Positions 31,353 through 43,415 are shown, counted from the first letter of the stretch. The stretch: DNA of 64,000 nucleotides from Hyaloraphidium curvatum (GCA_025558095.1 JAIVFI010000035.1:434001-498000), one strand, 5' to 3'. Translations and numbers: made by a program. The notes: generated by a model not told the origin, from the letters alone.

Positions 31353-34300
31353 TCAACCGTCCCCCAGCCCCGCCGGCGCATCCGGCGCGTCCGAACGGAG
31401 GTACACCTGGCTGACCTCCACCTCCCCCCCGGCCCCCTGCCCCCCCTCGTCCAGCGCCCCGCGCACCATGCCCCGCAGCGTGTCGACGATCCGCGAAGCC
31501 CACCACTCGGCCTCGGAGTGGTTCGCCGCGACCGCGTCCAGGAACTGCAGGCAAGTCCCCAGGTCGCGCTCGACTTCGGCCAGCAGCGCGGGGTCGACGG
31601 GCCCGCGCCGCGCGTGGGCGCGGTACGTCTGCAGGACGGCCAGGTGGAAGGCGCCGATCTTGAGGGGGTACAGGCCGGTGGTGATGGAGATGTAGTTGAG
31701 CGAGGGGTGGAACCGGAGCTGCGGGGTTGCGGGGGGATGAGCCTCTGCGCCGCGGGAAACCGCCCCCCGCCGCCGAACGTACCAAGCTCCTCAGCAGCCT
31801 CGTGTACACGATCGCGCTCTCCAGACAGTCCTGGAACAGGCTCCCGCGGTGCCACTCCCCCGCCAGCTTGCCCATCTCCTGGAAGCTCAGCACGCCGTAG
31901 CTCGTCCGCAGCTCCAGCCTGAACAGCCGGATCTGGCTCAGGTACAGCGCGCGCGCAAAGACCGACTTTCCGGCGTGGGGGACGCCGGCCACCTCGCGCT
32001 GGAACGCGCGGACCATCGCGTCGGCGTCACCGTCGGCCTCGGCCTCCCGCAGCGGCGCGGGCAGGTTCCGCAGGATGTCGTCGATGCACCCCTCGATCTT
32101 GCGCGCGCGCCGCCGCAGCCGCCTGACCGCCCTCGCTCTCGCCGCGGGGTCCATCCCGCTCAGCTCCCCGTCCACCCGCGGCAGCACGCTCAGGTCCTCG
32201 TCCGCCTCCCCCTCGGCGGGGTCCCCGCCGTCCCCCTGCAGATCCACGGGGCTGATCCCGGCGGCCTTGCACGCCGCGAGGAACTGGTTCGTCCGCAGCC
32301 GCAAAAAGCCGAACAGGTAGATGATCACCAGGCTCCGCCGCGCGAGGCTGCCCACGCCGAACGCCACCCCCCTGCTCCGCGCCTCGCCCGGCCCCTTGTC
32401 CATCCAGTCCACCAGCTCGTGGATCCGCGGCCGGAACTCGGTCCCCGGCGGCGGCGGCACGAACGCGGGATCCTCGCTCTCGACGTCCCACTGCGCGTCG
32501 CGCGGGGGGATCCGGTGGCCCCGCCCTTCCTTGGCCAGGTCGTCCACCTCCTTGCCCGTGATGGACGAGATGAACTCGGTCAGCGACCATATCGTCGCCC
32601 ACGCCTTGCGGCGGAGCTCCCTCCGCACGTAGGCGTCGCGGGGCGTGCGCGCGCCGTACGTCGCCACGTCCCCCGGATCCGCGTTGAGCCCGTAGGCCCG
32701 CGCCAGACGCAGGGCGAGGGCTACGGCGGACTGCTGCAGGCTCGCGTACCCGCGGCGGTAGGCCCACAGCGCGACGAAGCCCAGCGCGATGCAGTTCTCC
32801 GCCGTGTCCGCGTCGGCCTCGTCCGGCCCGGGCGGGCGGTCGGGCGTGCGCTCGATCGACGCGCGGAGCTCCCGCGTGCACCGCAGGAAGAGCGAGATCT
32901 CGATGCGGGTGCGGTGCGCGAGCACGTGGGGGTTCTTGGAGAAGCCGGTGGAGAGGAGGCAGACGGCGAAGAAGAGGTGGGGGTGGGAGAAGCACGTGCG
33001 GAGGAAGGTCTGGCGGTGCAGGATGGGGAAGGTCGGGTCTGTGGGCAACGAACGAGGATATCGGGTCAACTCCGGAAGATGACCGCCCCGCACGAGCAAC
33101 CCACGGTAATCCTCGAAAAACTCCCTCACCAGATCCCTCAGCACCTCGTCCGGCGGCAGCGCCTGGTCCCCCGGCCGCACCACCGGCCTCGCCACGGTAA
33201 AGGGCGGCGTCGGCAGTGGCGGCCACCAGCTCCCCGGCGCCCTCTCCGGCTCCAGCGACGGCGCCGGGAGCAGCCCTTCCAGCATCTCCGCATCGAAAAC
33301 GAACCCGGGGGACGTGCCGGAATTCGAGGCGTTCGAGTCCCAGAGAAGGTCCGAGATGGCCATGGGCGATTTGGGCGACCAGGGGGCGAGCTGCATCCCC
33401 GCCGCGTCCGACGGCACCCGCAAGCCGCCGTACTCGACGTCCCCGTGCTCCCCGTGCCATTCCCGCGCGGGCAGCGCGAGCGTGCCGAGGTACGCGGGGA
33501 AATCCGAGGCGGGCACCAGCGCGCCGTCCATGTCGGCCGAGCCGGGGGAATCGAGGTGGTGGATGGCGTCGCGGACGTGCTCCGCGAAGCCGGGGAGGAA
33601 GGAGGTGCGGGGGGGAGGGATCGAGGGGAGGGCCGAGGCGGAGGAAAAGTCCCCGGAAAGGACCGGGTGCGGGTCCGCCGGGAAGTGGGCCGGGGAGCGG
33701 TCGGCGAAGGGCGTGGGGGGAAGCACCGTGGGCGCGCCGAAGGGGTCGCCGGTGAAGATGGAGTTTTGGTAGATGGAGGCGGTGGGGGCAAAGGCGGGGT
33801 TGGAGAAGAAGCCGGGTGGAGGCTGGTACCCGTTGGTCGCGGGGGCGGAGGTTTGGAAGGGCGGAAACGCCGCGTACGACGTCGTGGCCGGAGAAAAGCC
33901 GGAAAATCCGCCCGCGTGCCCGTTTTGGGTGGTGTAGGCGTCGTGCTGCGAGGCGCCGAACTGTGGGGGCGGCGGCAACACTGCGGGGGCGGGATCGTCC
34001 CCTCCGACGTCCCGCTTCCGCTTGCCGGACGACGGGGCACCCGATGCCTGGAACGCCGGCTGCGTCTTGGGCAGTGACGCCGCCGGCCGGGCGTCCAGCG
34101 CCGCCGCCGGCCTCGTCGCCTCTCGTGGCCGCGCCTTGGCCTTGCCGGGCAGCTTCAGCGGCGGCGCTGAGCTCTGCCGCGCGACAAACACGCAGTCCAG
34201 GTTCCTTGGAGGCAGGGAAAAATGAGCGCAGCACGGCAGCGAACCCGGAAGACGGCCCACTTTGCCGCGCAGCGTCCGCAAGGGGACTCGCCGTCGCAAG

Positions 34301-34643
34301 CCTTCTTGCCCGACTTGCACTGTCGTCGGCCACCCCATTTGGAATATTCCCGTCAGAATGACGGCGAATTTGCGCCGGAAGGGCGGCCCACCGCCTCGCA
34401 CGCGTTCTTCTTGCCCGCCCGCCTGAGGATGTCGGGCAGGTCCTCCGGTTCCTCGTCCCCCTCCGTCAGGTACAGGCACGGCGTCCTCCGAGCCACGCAG
34501 AGAGCGCAGGAAGGTAGTGCCCGGTCGCAAAAGCGTTTCCTCTTTCGACACAATAGGCACGCGTAAGCAGCCGTGTCCGCGCCGTCGGCCAACTCCCCCG
34601 ACCCGGAGCCGGGCGAGCCGCCGCCAGGCCACGCCACGTCCAT
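31353..34643 (-). CDS. Fungal transcription factor with two tandem Zn2Cys6 clusters and a Fungal_trans domain
   Basis: Five exons: 34643-34392, 34319-34261, 34204-33105, 33038-31783, 31718-31353; 1010 residues, frame exact. Cluster 1 is C29, C32, C39, C46, C49, C56 (ACLLCRKRKRFCD). Cluster 2 is C82, C85, C92, C98, C101, C108 (CKSGKKACDGESPCGRC) and exists only after splicing a 72-nt and a 56-nt intron around a 59-nt exon. Both have the C-x2-C-x6-C-x5/6-C-x2-C-x6-C spacing that binds two zinc ions and a DNA half-site. A long Pro/Ser-rich linker follows, then the fungal-specific regulatory domain from about residue 470: DYHPTFPILHR (again made by splicing), LFFAVCLLSTGFS, WSLTEFISSITG, LNYISITTGLYPL. 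Nuclear regulator; targets unknown. Confidence 0.88.
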
Positions 34644-36176
34644 TGCTGCCGAAACAAAAGGCGGCACGGGTTGCGGTGCCGGCGCCCGCTGCCCGCGGCC
34701 GGGAGGCCGATGGGGGACGGCGCGGCTTCCCGCGGGTCACTCGTGGTGGCTCGAACCACCGCCGACTGGATTGCGATCCCCTCCCCCGGCGATCGCCAGT
34801 GAAGCAACCACGGGTCCAAGATTCCCTTTGAACGGAGGAAAGTCAAGAGGGACTGGATTCATCCCGATTCGTTGCCTAAATGTGTGCGGGTCAGATTCCG
34901 TTGGCACGACACCGCAGGTGATTCGAAGCAATCGGATCAAATCCAATGATCCATCGTCTCGACATGGCAGAATGGCCTACATGGCCGGGATCACGACGGA
35001 TGTCTCCAACTCATTGCGCGCACGTGCGAGGTTGACCAAACAGTTGCTGTGCTCAGTCGGGCTCGGAGAGCTCCCGTCTGCTATTCCACCAATTGACGTA
35101 CTACCCCCGCTGCACCTACACCATCCTGGCGGATGGGTGCGTGTGTCGAACGTACTGCAACAAGGCCCTGGCATCCCAGTTCGCGGTCAAGCTCTTCCCG
35201 GACTACCGGGCGAATACCTTGGCTGATTGCATGTACGCCGCCTCGGCTGCCCAGAACCTCCGCGCCATTGAAGCGGTCTCCTCTGACATCCTCGACCCGG
35301 CACGATGCTGTTGCCTCTATGCGTGATTTTCTGGACCACCTGGGAGCCGTCCGTGGGTACCCAGTCGCGATCTTGCGGCCGCGGGGCTTGCATCGGGCGT
35401 GCCGAAACCCCGACACCCGCCTGCCGGACCTCGCCCTCGCCAACCTGCGTGCTGCCATTACTGCTGCTTGTACCAATTAGACAATGCGAGCTCCATCCAC
35501 CCCTGTGCACCGGCTTCGCACCCCGCCCTTGCCTCTGTTGAGGCGTCCGCGCCGACCCCGAATTCAGCAATATGGCCCTACCAGCCCATCCTGCACGGCC
35601 ATGACGGCGACCACTCGCCGACTGCACCCTGACAAACGCCACCGCACACCTCGCCGCCATTGCCTGTCGTCGCCGCGCCGCACACCAGCCTTTGTCGACC
35701 GCTTGCTGACGCTGCTACCGTCTACCTCATGAACTTCAACGGTTCGTCGGGGATACTAACGGCAACGGCCCTCCCTTGGGCAATTATCAGGTGAGCTTTC
35801 CCGGACGGTGGCGCAAGCTGGTGTGCGACGCGAGCTCGACGGCACGGTACGGGCTTCGTGCGTGGCTTTCTTGCTCGATCTCCCCGCCTGCTCTTGGTCT
35901 TCAGCGGCTGTGGGAACGGCCCCTGTCGCCGTCCTTCGTGTGGGGAGATCGGCACGACGTGCATGCCCCCATTGGCACGGCCTAACAGCTATTCCAATAA
36001 CATGACCTGCTCCAGGCCCTGAACGTAACTCAATGAATCCATCGTCCCAATAGCCTAGACGGCGCTGATGCGTCGTCAGCGTCCAGCGACGGAGATGGCT
36101 GCTGGTGCTGCGGGGTCTCGCAGCACGGAGGATCGAGGAGACACGGGCATGCCTTTCTCCGCCACAGAACGCGCCT
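34644..36176. other. Intergenic, no gene assigned
   Basis: Between the divergent zinc-cluster regulator and the first GT8 gene. GC content drops in parts. Short plus-strand open frames (for example 35093-35326) have no motif I recognise and no splice signals joining them. I cannot exclude remnants of mobile elements. Confidence 0.4.
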
Positions 36177-37195
36177 ATGCTGCGTTGGCGCTACGCCCTT
36201 GCCGTCGCGGCCGCCCTCCTGGCAGGCTCGTCTCTTGCCGCGCCTTTTGTTTCCTCGCCGCCCCGCGAGGCCGTAGCCACGCTCGTGACTTCCCCGGGCT
36301 TCGTCGCCGGTGCCGCGGTGCTCGCGCGCACGGTGCGCCGCCATTCGCCCGGACGCGACCTGCTGGCGCTGATCCCCGCCGGGAACACGCTAGGCGCACG
36401 GCACAGGACGATGCTCGCGCAGGTCGGCTGGCGGTTGGCGGACGTCGCGGACGTGCCGTTCCCCGTGCCCGTGCACCTCCGCTGGAAGGACATGCTGGTC
36501 AAGCTGCACCTGTTCAAGCTCATTCAGTACGATGCAGTAGCATACTTGGACGCGGACGCGTACCTTGTGGGCGAGATCGACGTGCCGTTCCGAGTTCTGC
36601 GGGAGTCGGGCGCGCCGCTGGCTGCCGTGGTGGAGCCGAGCAGGTTGCCCGTGTCACCGTACAACGAGACACTCACGGGTGCTTTCAACGTGGGTTGGAT
36701 CCCGGGATCCCGGTCCAGCGCGCGCGGCCCTCGCTCACTCGGCCTTTCCTGCAGGCTGGGGTCTTTTGGATCAAACCGACCGGCGAGGACGGCTTCCGCA
36801 ACCTCGTGGACCGCGCTGGCACGTACTCTGCCGGCAAGTACGGCGACCAGCCCTTCCTAGTCCGCGAGTTCGCCTGGGTTGGCGTCTGGCTCCCCGCCGC
36901 GTACAACAGCATTTTCAAGTACCGAACGCTGTACCCGCACCCGGGCTACCCGGGGCCCCAAGGGCCGCGGGTGATCCACTTTGCGGGCAACTTCAAGCCC
37001 TGGGCCTTGTGCGTGGGGCATCCCGAGACGAAAAACGTCTGTGATCAGCAACACCCTTACATGGAGGGCTGGAACGCCGAGTTTGCCGCCGCGTTCCGGG
37101 AAATGGGGTGGACCGAGGCGGACTTTGCGGGTGAGAACGGCACAGTGATCGTGGATTTCGAGAGGGTTTTTCGGCGGCATCCGGACGCGCGATGA
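36177..37195 (+). CDS. GT8-type glycosyltransferase (glycogenin-like fold), secretory
   Basis: Two exons: 36177-36689 and 36755-37195 (317 residues). The 65-nt intron starts GTGGGT; splicing gives TGAFNAGVFWIKP, the conserved FNAGV block of family 8. YLDADAYLVGEI holds the Mn2+-binding D-x-D. GDQPFL and VIHFAGNFKPW are the other GT8 signatures; the His of HFAGxxKPW binds metal. A signal anchor (ALAVAAALLAGSSLAA) places it in the Golgi or secretory lumen. The donor is a UDP-sugar (glucose, galactose or glucuronic acid in known members); which one cannot be told. First of two direct tandem duplicates. Confidence 0.88.
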
Positions 37196-37553
37196 TTCGT
37201 GACCAGATGACCAGACGCAATTCGCAGCATCATGAGCGGGTCTGGTGTTTGCGTCGATGGCGAGGTCCGCTGCGCCGAATGCATGAGCGGTGGACGGAAT
37301 GAGCGACTTGACTCTTTTGCTTAAACAATATACACGAAAACTTGTCTCTACCTAGCAGAGCAACATTCTTAGACATGCACGCTATTGTGTACGACGTCCA
37401 ACGCGATACGAAGCTGTGCCCCACATAAGCTACCCTTCTCTTCGTGGCGCCACCTACCCGTTGCCGCCCTTGAGCCGTTGGTTCGGGGAGGAGCCGGTGG
37501 GCCCCAAGAAACCGCAATAACGTGGGACGAAGACAGCGAAGCTGCTTCTGCTA

Positions 37554-38609
37554 ATGAGGCGGTCGCAAGCCCTCGCCACCGCGGCTGCCCTCCTGGCAAC
37601 AGGCGCGTTGTTTGCCGCGCGTGTACTGTCGCCGCCGCGCGAGGCCGTGGCCACCCTCGTGACGGCGCCTGAGTTCGTCGCGGGCGCCGCTGTTCTCGGG
37701 CGCACGCTGCAGCGATACTCGCCCGGACGCGACCGGCTGGCGCTGGTCCCACCCGGAAACATTCTCGGAGAGCGGCACAGGGCCATGCTCGCGCAGGCCG
37801 GGTGGCTCGTGGCGGACGTGGAAGCCGTTCCATTCCCCGTGGCCGTGAACGCGTACTGGAAGGACATGCTCGTCAAGCTGCACGTGTTTAAGCTGGTGCA
37901 ATACGACGCCGTGGCCTTCATGGACGCCGACGCGTACCTTGTGGGCGAGATCGACTTGCCGTTCCGAGTTCTGCGGGAGTCAGGCGCGCCGCTCGCGGCG
38001 GTGTTGGAGCCGAGCTTCAAGCCCGTGCCGCCGTACAACGAGACCCTCACGGGTGCTTTCAACGTGGGTGCAGATCCTAGTCCCGCGCCGCCGTCGCTCA
38101 CAGCTTTTTTCCTGCAGGCTGGGGTCTTTTGGATCAAACCGACCGGCGAGGACGGCTTCCGCAACCTCGTGAACCGCGCTGGCACGTACTCTGCCGGCAA
38201 GTACGGGGACCAGCCCTTCCTCGTCCGCGAATTTGCCTGGGTAGCTGTCTGGGTCCCGGCGCGCTACAACAGCATCCTCAAGTACCGAACCCTGTTCCCG
38301 CACCCGGGCTATCCCGGGCCCGAAGGGCCGCGGGTGATCCACTTTGCGGGCAACTTCAAGCCCTGGGCCTTGTGCCTTGGGCATCCCGAAACGAAGAACA
38401 TCTGTGATCAGCAGCACCCTTACATGGAGGGCTGGAACGCCGAGTTTGCCGCCGCGTTCCGGGAAATGGGGTGGACCGAAGCCGACTTTACAGGCGACAA
38501 CGGGACTGTGGTCATTGAATTCGAGAGGGTTTTTCGGGCACATCCGGAGGCGTACAGGGCAACGAGCGGATCTCGGCAAGTAAATTCGGTGAGCGCCGCG
38601 CATCCGTGA
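37554..38609 (+). CDS. GT8-type glycosyltransferase, tandem duplicate
   Basis: Two exons: 37554-38063 and 38118-38609 (333 residues). The 54-nt intron (GTGGGT to CCTGCAG) is a multiple of three with no stop, so the unspliced frame is open. It is at the same place as in the upstream copy, and splicing again restores GAFNAGVFWIKP. D-x-D in FMDADAYLVGEI, then GDQPFL and HFAGNFKPW. Very similar to the 36.2-kb gene over the whole length and also to the gene at 50.2-51.2 kb. It has a signal anchor (ATAAALLATGALFAA). The C-terminus is about 16 residues longer than in the neighbour. Confidence 0.88.
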   Translation: MRRSQALATAAALLATGALFAARVLSPPREAVATLVTAPEFVAGAAVLGRTLQRYSPGRDRLALVPPGNILGERHRAMLAQAGWLVADVEAVPFPVAVNAYWKDMLVKLHVFKLVQYDAVAFMDADAYLVGEIDLPFRVLRESGAPLAAVLEPSFKPVPPYNETLTGAFNVGADPSPAPPSLTAFFLQAGVFWIKPTGEDGFRNLVNRAGTYSAGKYGDQPFLVREFAWVAVWVPARYNSILKYRTLFPHPGYPGPEGPRVIHFAGNFKPWALCLGHPETKNICDQQHPYMEGWNAEFAAAFREMGWTEADFTGDNGTVVIEFERVFRAHPEAYRATSGSRQVNSVSAAHP

Positions 38610-38680
38610 CCGGCATTCTTGCGAAGGCAATACAGATACGATCTTTCGTTTGCACTTCCGGCTTCCGGAGAAAATTATAC

Positions 38681-40584
38681 TTAGCTCCACCCGCTACGGG
38701 GATGCACGGCTTTCTGCGAAGCCTTCTTCCCGCGCGTTGGTCCGTGCCTGTTCACCACCATCCTCACACCCAGCGCGCCGCACACCTTCACCCTGGGCTC
38801 CAGGCACACCTCTAGCACCGTGCCCCTCGCCAGCCCCGTGACCACGCTCACCTCGTACGGCGCCGGCGGATCCCGGCCGGCGTCGACGAGCTCGTACCGC
38901 CTTTCGTGCAGCTCCTCGGTTCCGTTCTTCAGCAGTTTCACCACCAGCGCGGCGCCCGCGGCGCACCGGGCCGGCACGCTGCGTGTCTGGAGGGTGATCT
39001 TGACGGCGGCCGATTCCGTGTCCGCGTGCCACTGTCGGCACGCGGCATAGGCGAGGTCCTTCCCCCGATCGGGGATTGCAGGCCTCTGGGTGCTCCGGCG
39101 GATCGCGCACGCCTCGGCCGGGGATCCGTCCCTGTTTGGGCCGACGAACTCCTTCTCCCCCGTGCCGTCCCCGACCGGACGGGTGAAGTTGAGCAGCTTG
39201 AAGTCGGACAGCTTGCCGCCCGCCAGCTCCCGATAGCCATAGAACCAGCTCTTGAATCCCTGCGAAATCCGTCAGCATCGTCGATTACCGGATGAAGCAG
39301 CAGGCGGCGGCCACCGACCTGTTCGTCCTTGAAGTTGCCCTCGGAAGCGGCCAGCCCCATGTCCTCCACGTTGTTCTCCATCAGCGCCCGACATTTGGCT
39401 GGGTCGAACGTTTCCCCGAGCATGTCGTACGCCTGTTTCAAACCGCTCGACGGGCCGTCGTTGCAGGAAATGAGGTCGTCAAACTCGACCATCACGGATT
39501 CGACGCCGGCCCCGAAGCGCTTCCGGGAATTGACCAGGTCGTGGATTTCGCGGAACCACTCCAACTGCTGCTTCAAAAGCTTCTCCGTCCACGCGCGGTC
39601 GGAATCCTTCCACCATGCGCTGTTCATGATGTCCTTCTCGCGGTACCCAAAGACGATGGCCGTCCGAGGGAACAGCGTGGTCCAGTGATCCAGGAAAGTG
39701 ACCGACATGTTGTACTGGCACGCGTTCAGGTTGAAGAGGCGAAGCTCCTTGAATCCAGAGGTCACGTAGCCGGGCACGTGCTGGAGCACCTCGCCGACCA
39801 CGAGCCTGAGCAGCCCCTCCAGGCGCGGCATGTCGAACCGGTTGAAGTACGACGGCTTCTTGGGCAGCTTGGGCTCGCCATAGCGGGTCGCGTTCCAGGG
39901 GTGCACGTAGTGCGCCCGGAGCTTGAGCGTCGCCTCGCGGAAGGTGTCGGCCGTGAGCCGGTTCTCCATGGTCGAGGCGCCCATGAGCTTGGCGAACAAA
40001 AGGAGGTTCTCCCCGCGAATGTTGTAGCACGGGATGGTGTTGAGCAGTCGCATCAGGGTGGTCGAGCCCGAGCGGCCCTGCGCGAGGACGAGGACCATGT
40101 CGAACTTGCGCTTCTTCCGCGGGAACACCGCCGGCGCAGGGGCATCGAGGGAGGGAAGGCACGAGGTCGCCGGCGGGCCCAGATCGGCCAGCTGCCTGAT
40201 CAGCGGGCCGTAGTAGGTCCTCTCGACGTTGCCGGCGAGAAACGCGGGGTCCGCCGCGCCCGGTCCTGCCGGCGGTCCCTCCCCGCCGGCCGCTGCCGCT
40301 TTTTCCGGGCGCGCCGGCGACGCGCACGGCGGGCCGACAGGGCATTCCCGCGATCCGCAGTCGGCCGCCGAAAGATTTGCTGTTCGTGTCGCCGCGGCGT
40401 AGCGGCGACCGTCCGACGCCGTCGTGGCGTCCGGGACGCCAAGCTGCGGTTGGAGCCACAGGACAATGACGACCCCGGCGGTCGCGACGAGGAGGATAGA
40501 GGCAGGCAAGCTGCCGCTGTCGGAGCACCTCGGACGTGCCCGCGTTGGTGACATTTGCGGAACGCGATTCTCGATCGTGCGCAT
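38681..40584 (-). CDS. Golgi-type carbohydrate sulfotransferase
   Basis: Two exons: 40584-39319 and 39259-38681 (614 residues); intron 59 nt with a GCTGAC branch site and CGCAG end. A type II membrane anchor (ASILLVATAGVVIVLWL) is followed by a Pro/Ala-rich stem. The PAPS-binding loop is VLAQGRSGSTTLMRLLN (5' phosphosulfate loop); FPRTAIVFGYREKDIMNSAW likely contains the 3' phosphate-binding region. Exon 2 begins GFKSWFYGYRELAGGK, typical of the C-terminal part of the catalytic fold, and ends in a beta-rich region with a Lys/Arg tail. It should sulfate a sugar hydroxyl in the Golgi; the glycan neighbours suggest the acceptor is the product of this locus. Confidence 0.82.
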
Positions 40585-40794
40585 GTCTAGAGGCGCAAGT
40601 CGAGGGCGCGCAGCGCGTCGCGCACCACCCCGGCCAGCGCGTCAATCGTGCCGGAAGGGCAGCGCACCGCGGGCGCATCCGGCCGGCGCCGCAGGGCCCG
40701 CGGAGAGCAGGCCGCGCAGCGCAGCGGCAAGCACCAGCGCGCTCACGAGCAGCCCTCGCCGCAGCATGGCCGCCTAGTCTGCGACGGCACGCGA

Positions 40795-41723
40795 GCCTAA
40801 CCTCCTGCACCCGGACGTGACCGTGGAGGAGGGCAACGGCCAGTGCAAAGTCTGCGAGATGTCGATGGTGTCCTCCCCCCAACACGCCTTCGCCTGCTCG
40901 GGCAGTGCCAAAGCCGCCGCCACCCGCCACAAGGCCATCAACAACGCGCTGCTCGAGATCCTCCGCGCCCTCCCCAACGTTCCCCTGCACGTCGTCAGGG
41001 AAGCCGTGCTCGCTGCCGAGGGCGTACCCCGGAGGGCAGCAGCCCCTGCTCCCCCGCAGCCGACCGCTTCTGCTTCCGCCCGATCACCATGCCACGGAGG
41101 TGGCACTCGAGCATCCCGATCGCGGGACCATCAACACGGACCATCGCTGCGATGCCTACGTATGGCTCCTCAACTCGTCTCTCCGGTGGTTCATCGACAT
41201 CTCGGTCACGTACCCGAACCCCGCGCAGCTCCCCGCAGCGGCCACCAAGGCGCTTGCGGCCGCAGAGGCGCGCTCTCTTGCTAAGATCCGGCACTACCAG
41301 CGCCACTACCTGATCGGGACCAACACTCCGACCTCTCTCGTTCCCGCAGTGATGGAATCTCCAGGGACGTTCCATCCCGAGTTCGAGCGACTTCTTCAAC
41401 AGCTCTCTCTCCTCGCCTTCCCCCGTGGCCCTGACCCTGACGGCCCCGGGGATGACATCGATGGACTGAGGGCCCTCTTCATGACTTCGGCACGCCAGCG
41501 GCTTACGGCGGCCCTGGTGCGCGGCACGGAACCCATATTCCGACGCTGGGTCAATCTTTGCGTTCGCGGCAACGGCGGTGGCTCTGCTGGAGGTTCTTCG
41601 GACGGCCAGGCTTCAGGATCGGGGTCGCTGCAGGGGGCGTCCACGGCGGCTGGGAGGGCGGCCGGTGAGGTAAGTCGTCGGGTGGAGGGCGCGGCTCAGT
41701 GGCTCTACGAGATGGAAGGGTAA
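40795..41723 (+). pseudogene. 3' fragment of a second non-LTR retrotransposon (RLE domain)
   Basis: It begins close to the CCHC cluster (CKVCEMSMVSSPQHAFACSG), which matches CRRGCKRS...HAFSGC of the element at 4-9 kb. It continues after a frame change near 41020-41060 into RCDAYVWLLNSS...WFIDISVTYP, the D...D-x-S endonuclease core, followed by a helical tail to a stop at 41723. No RT remains. Sequence differs clearly from the first element, so this is a different subfamily. 5' truncation is usual for non-LTR insertions. Confidence 0.7.
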
Positions 41724-41872
41724 ATTTCGGGGGGCAGGGCTTCGCTTTTCGTGTAATTAATCAATAGCCTAACAGTAGTGCGCCTTCTACCGACCACGAT
41801 ACACAAACTATTCTTCATGGATGCAGACGAGGCGGATTCGTCCGGTGCGCGGCGACGCGGCGGGCTTGCAGA

Positions 41873-42913
41873 TCATTGCCGCTGCTCCTTTCTTCCGAAG
41901 CTGTCCGGATCCGGCACCCGCTCGCGCGCCGGCCGGCCCCCCAAAAGCCCCCCCCCGCGGTTCATCAGGTCCGAAAAGAGCACCTCGCACTCCCCGGTCG
42001 AGTTCGCAAAATCCGCGGCCTCCAGGCGGAGCTCCCGCGCCGCCTCCGCAAACCCGTCCCACCACTGCTGCATCGCGGGGTGCGGTTCCACGCAGAACGG
42101 CTTCGACTCGGGAAACCCCCCGCAGGCCAGCCACGGCTTGTACTTGCCGGCAAAGTGCACGATCAGCGCGCGCGCAGGCTCGTAGTACCCCTCCACGTCG
42201 AAAAAGTTGAAGGCCATGTTGAACCACTTGGGCAGGCCCAGGTAGCGCCCGGCATACGTGCGGACGAGAAATGGCTGGTCCCCTAGCATGGTGTCCGGGT
42301 GATAGCGGGAGCGCCGGAGCAGATCCGCGTGCATGCGGGCCGAGGGGCGGAGGAACAACACGCCGGCGTTGAAGTGCCCCGAAAAAGCGTCGTTCCACGG
42401 CCCCTTGGCCTTCCGCAGCGGCGCATTCACGGCGGCCAGCTCGGCCGTGGAGGCTAGGAGCAGGCGGAGGGCCTCGCCGACGGGCCCGGCCAGGTAGGTG
42501 TCGGCGTCGAGGTAGGCCACCGCCGCATACTCCGCCATCCCCCAGGCGTGGACCTTGCCCAGCGTGTCGCGCCACTGCCGCGGCACCGGCCCCGAGAACG
42601 GCACCGCGTCCACGCCGGCCACGCGCCAGCCGGCCCGCGCGAGCGCCCCGCGCGCGCGCGCGCCCAGCTCCGCGTCGGCGGGGACCAACGCAATGCGGTC
42701 CAGCTCGGGGGCGTGGGTCGCCAACGTGCGCGCGAGGACGACGGCGCCGGCGAGGTAGCCCGGGGAGGAGACGATAGTGACGGCGGCGAGGCGGGCCGGC
42801 CGGGGCGCGGGGCCGTCCACGAGGCGGAACAGCGCCATGGTGCCGAAGAAGCCGACGGCTGGGAGTATGATCCGAGCCAGCCGTACGGACAGGGCCGGCA
42901 GGAGGCGCGCCAT
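41873..42913 (-). CDS. GT8-type glycosyltransferase (divergent subfamily)
   Basis: 346 residues, no intron, ATG at 42913. YLDADTYLAGPV carries the D-x-D; SGHFNAGVLFLRPS, LGDQPFL, LGLPKWFNMAFNF and LIVHFAGKYKPW follow in family order. The N-terminus has a hydrophobic segment (IILPAVGFFGTMALFRLV), a signal anchor. It is clearly further from the other three GT8 genes here and lacks their intron, being closer to fungal glycogenin-like GT8 proteins that act in the Golgi. Broken relatives lie at 43.1 kb and 51.8-52.1 kb, the latter matching its C-terminus closely. Confidence 0.85.
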   Translation of the reverse strand: MARLLPALSVRLARIILPAVGFFGTMALFRLVDGPAPRPARLAAVTIVSSPGYLAGAVVLARTLATHAPELDRIALVPADAELGARARGALARAGWRVAGVDAVPFSGPVPRQWRDTLGKVHAWGMAEYAAVAYLDADTYLAGPVGEALRLLLASTAELAAVNAPLRKAKGPWNDAFSGHFNAGVLFLRPSARMHADLLRRSRYHPDTMLGDQPFLVRTYAGRYLGLPKWFNMAFNFFDVEGYYEPARALIVHFAGKYKPWLACGGFPESKPFCVEPHPAMQQWWDGFAEAARELRLEAADFANSTGECEVLFSDLMNRGGGLLGGRPARERVPDPDSFGRKEQRQ

Positions 42914-43079
42914 GAGGGGTGTCAAACACGGGCACGGGAACAGCCCCCGCCGGACCCGAGCGAGTCATTGTAGGGCTGGTGTCCCCGTGTCCTTGCGCGG
43001 CGGCCTGATTTACTGCGGCTTCATCCAGAGATACAAGCATGGAAGCAATGAGCCTTGACAAAGTGCCCTCTCGGCAGGA

Positions 43080-43245
43080 GGCCCTCCCCGTCGATTTCCC
43101 GGCCTAGGCGGAGTTCCCGCAAAAGGCCACGCGAACGCTTCGCACCCCTCATGATCATGCGGCTCCACGCAGGTGTCCGGCGCAGCAAACAGCTCGCACG
43201 GATGCCAGGGCTTGCACCGCCCCGCAAAGTGGGTTGTCGCGGCCA
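43080..43245 (-). pseudogene. GT8 C-terminal remnant
   Basis: The minus strand encodes HFAGRCKPWHPCELF then CVEPHDHEGCEAFAW, matching VHFAGKYKPW...FCVEPHPAMQQWW of the GT8 gene at 41.9 kb. No upstream part of the domain is present and there is no start, so it is a relic lying between that gene and the methyltransferase-like gene. Confidence 0.7.
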
Positions 43246-43415
43246 GCGCAAGTAGGTACGAGGAGCCGATTCATATTCCGGCCCCCGAAGAGGGGACGTA
43301 TAGCACGGGAGGCGCCTTTGTCCAATAGCGTGGGTGACCGGAGGCGGCGCCGTCGTCCTTCGCAGAATCATTTCCACAAGGCGGTCGTTGGAGGTTCGCT
43401 CAGGTGACCCCGAGC

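Noticed and set aside
31849-34077. 742-codon plus-strand frame opposite the zinc-cluster regulator
   Set aside because: Arg/Gly-rich shadow with no start context or domain.
35093-35964. Short open frames between the zinc-cluster gene and the GT8 cluster
   Set aside because: No motif, splice signals or similarity to other parts of the window.
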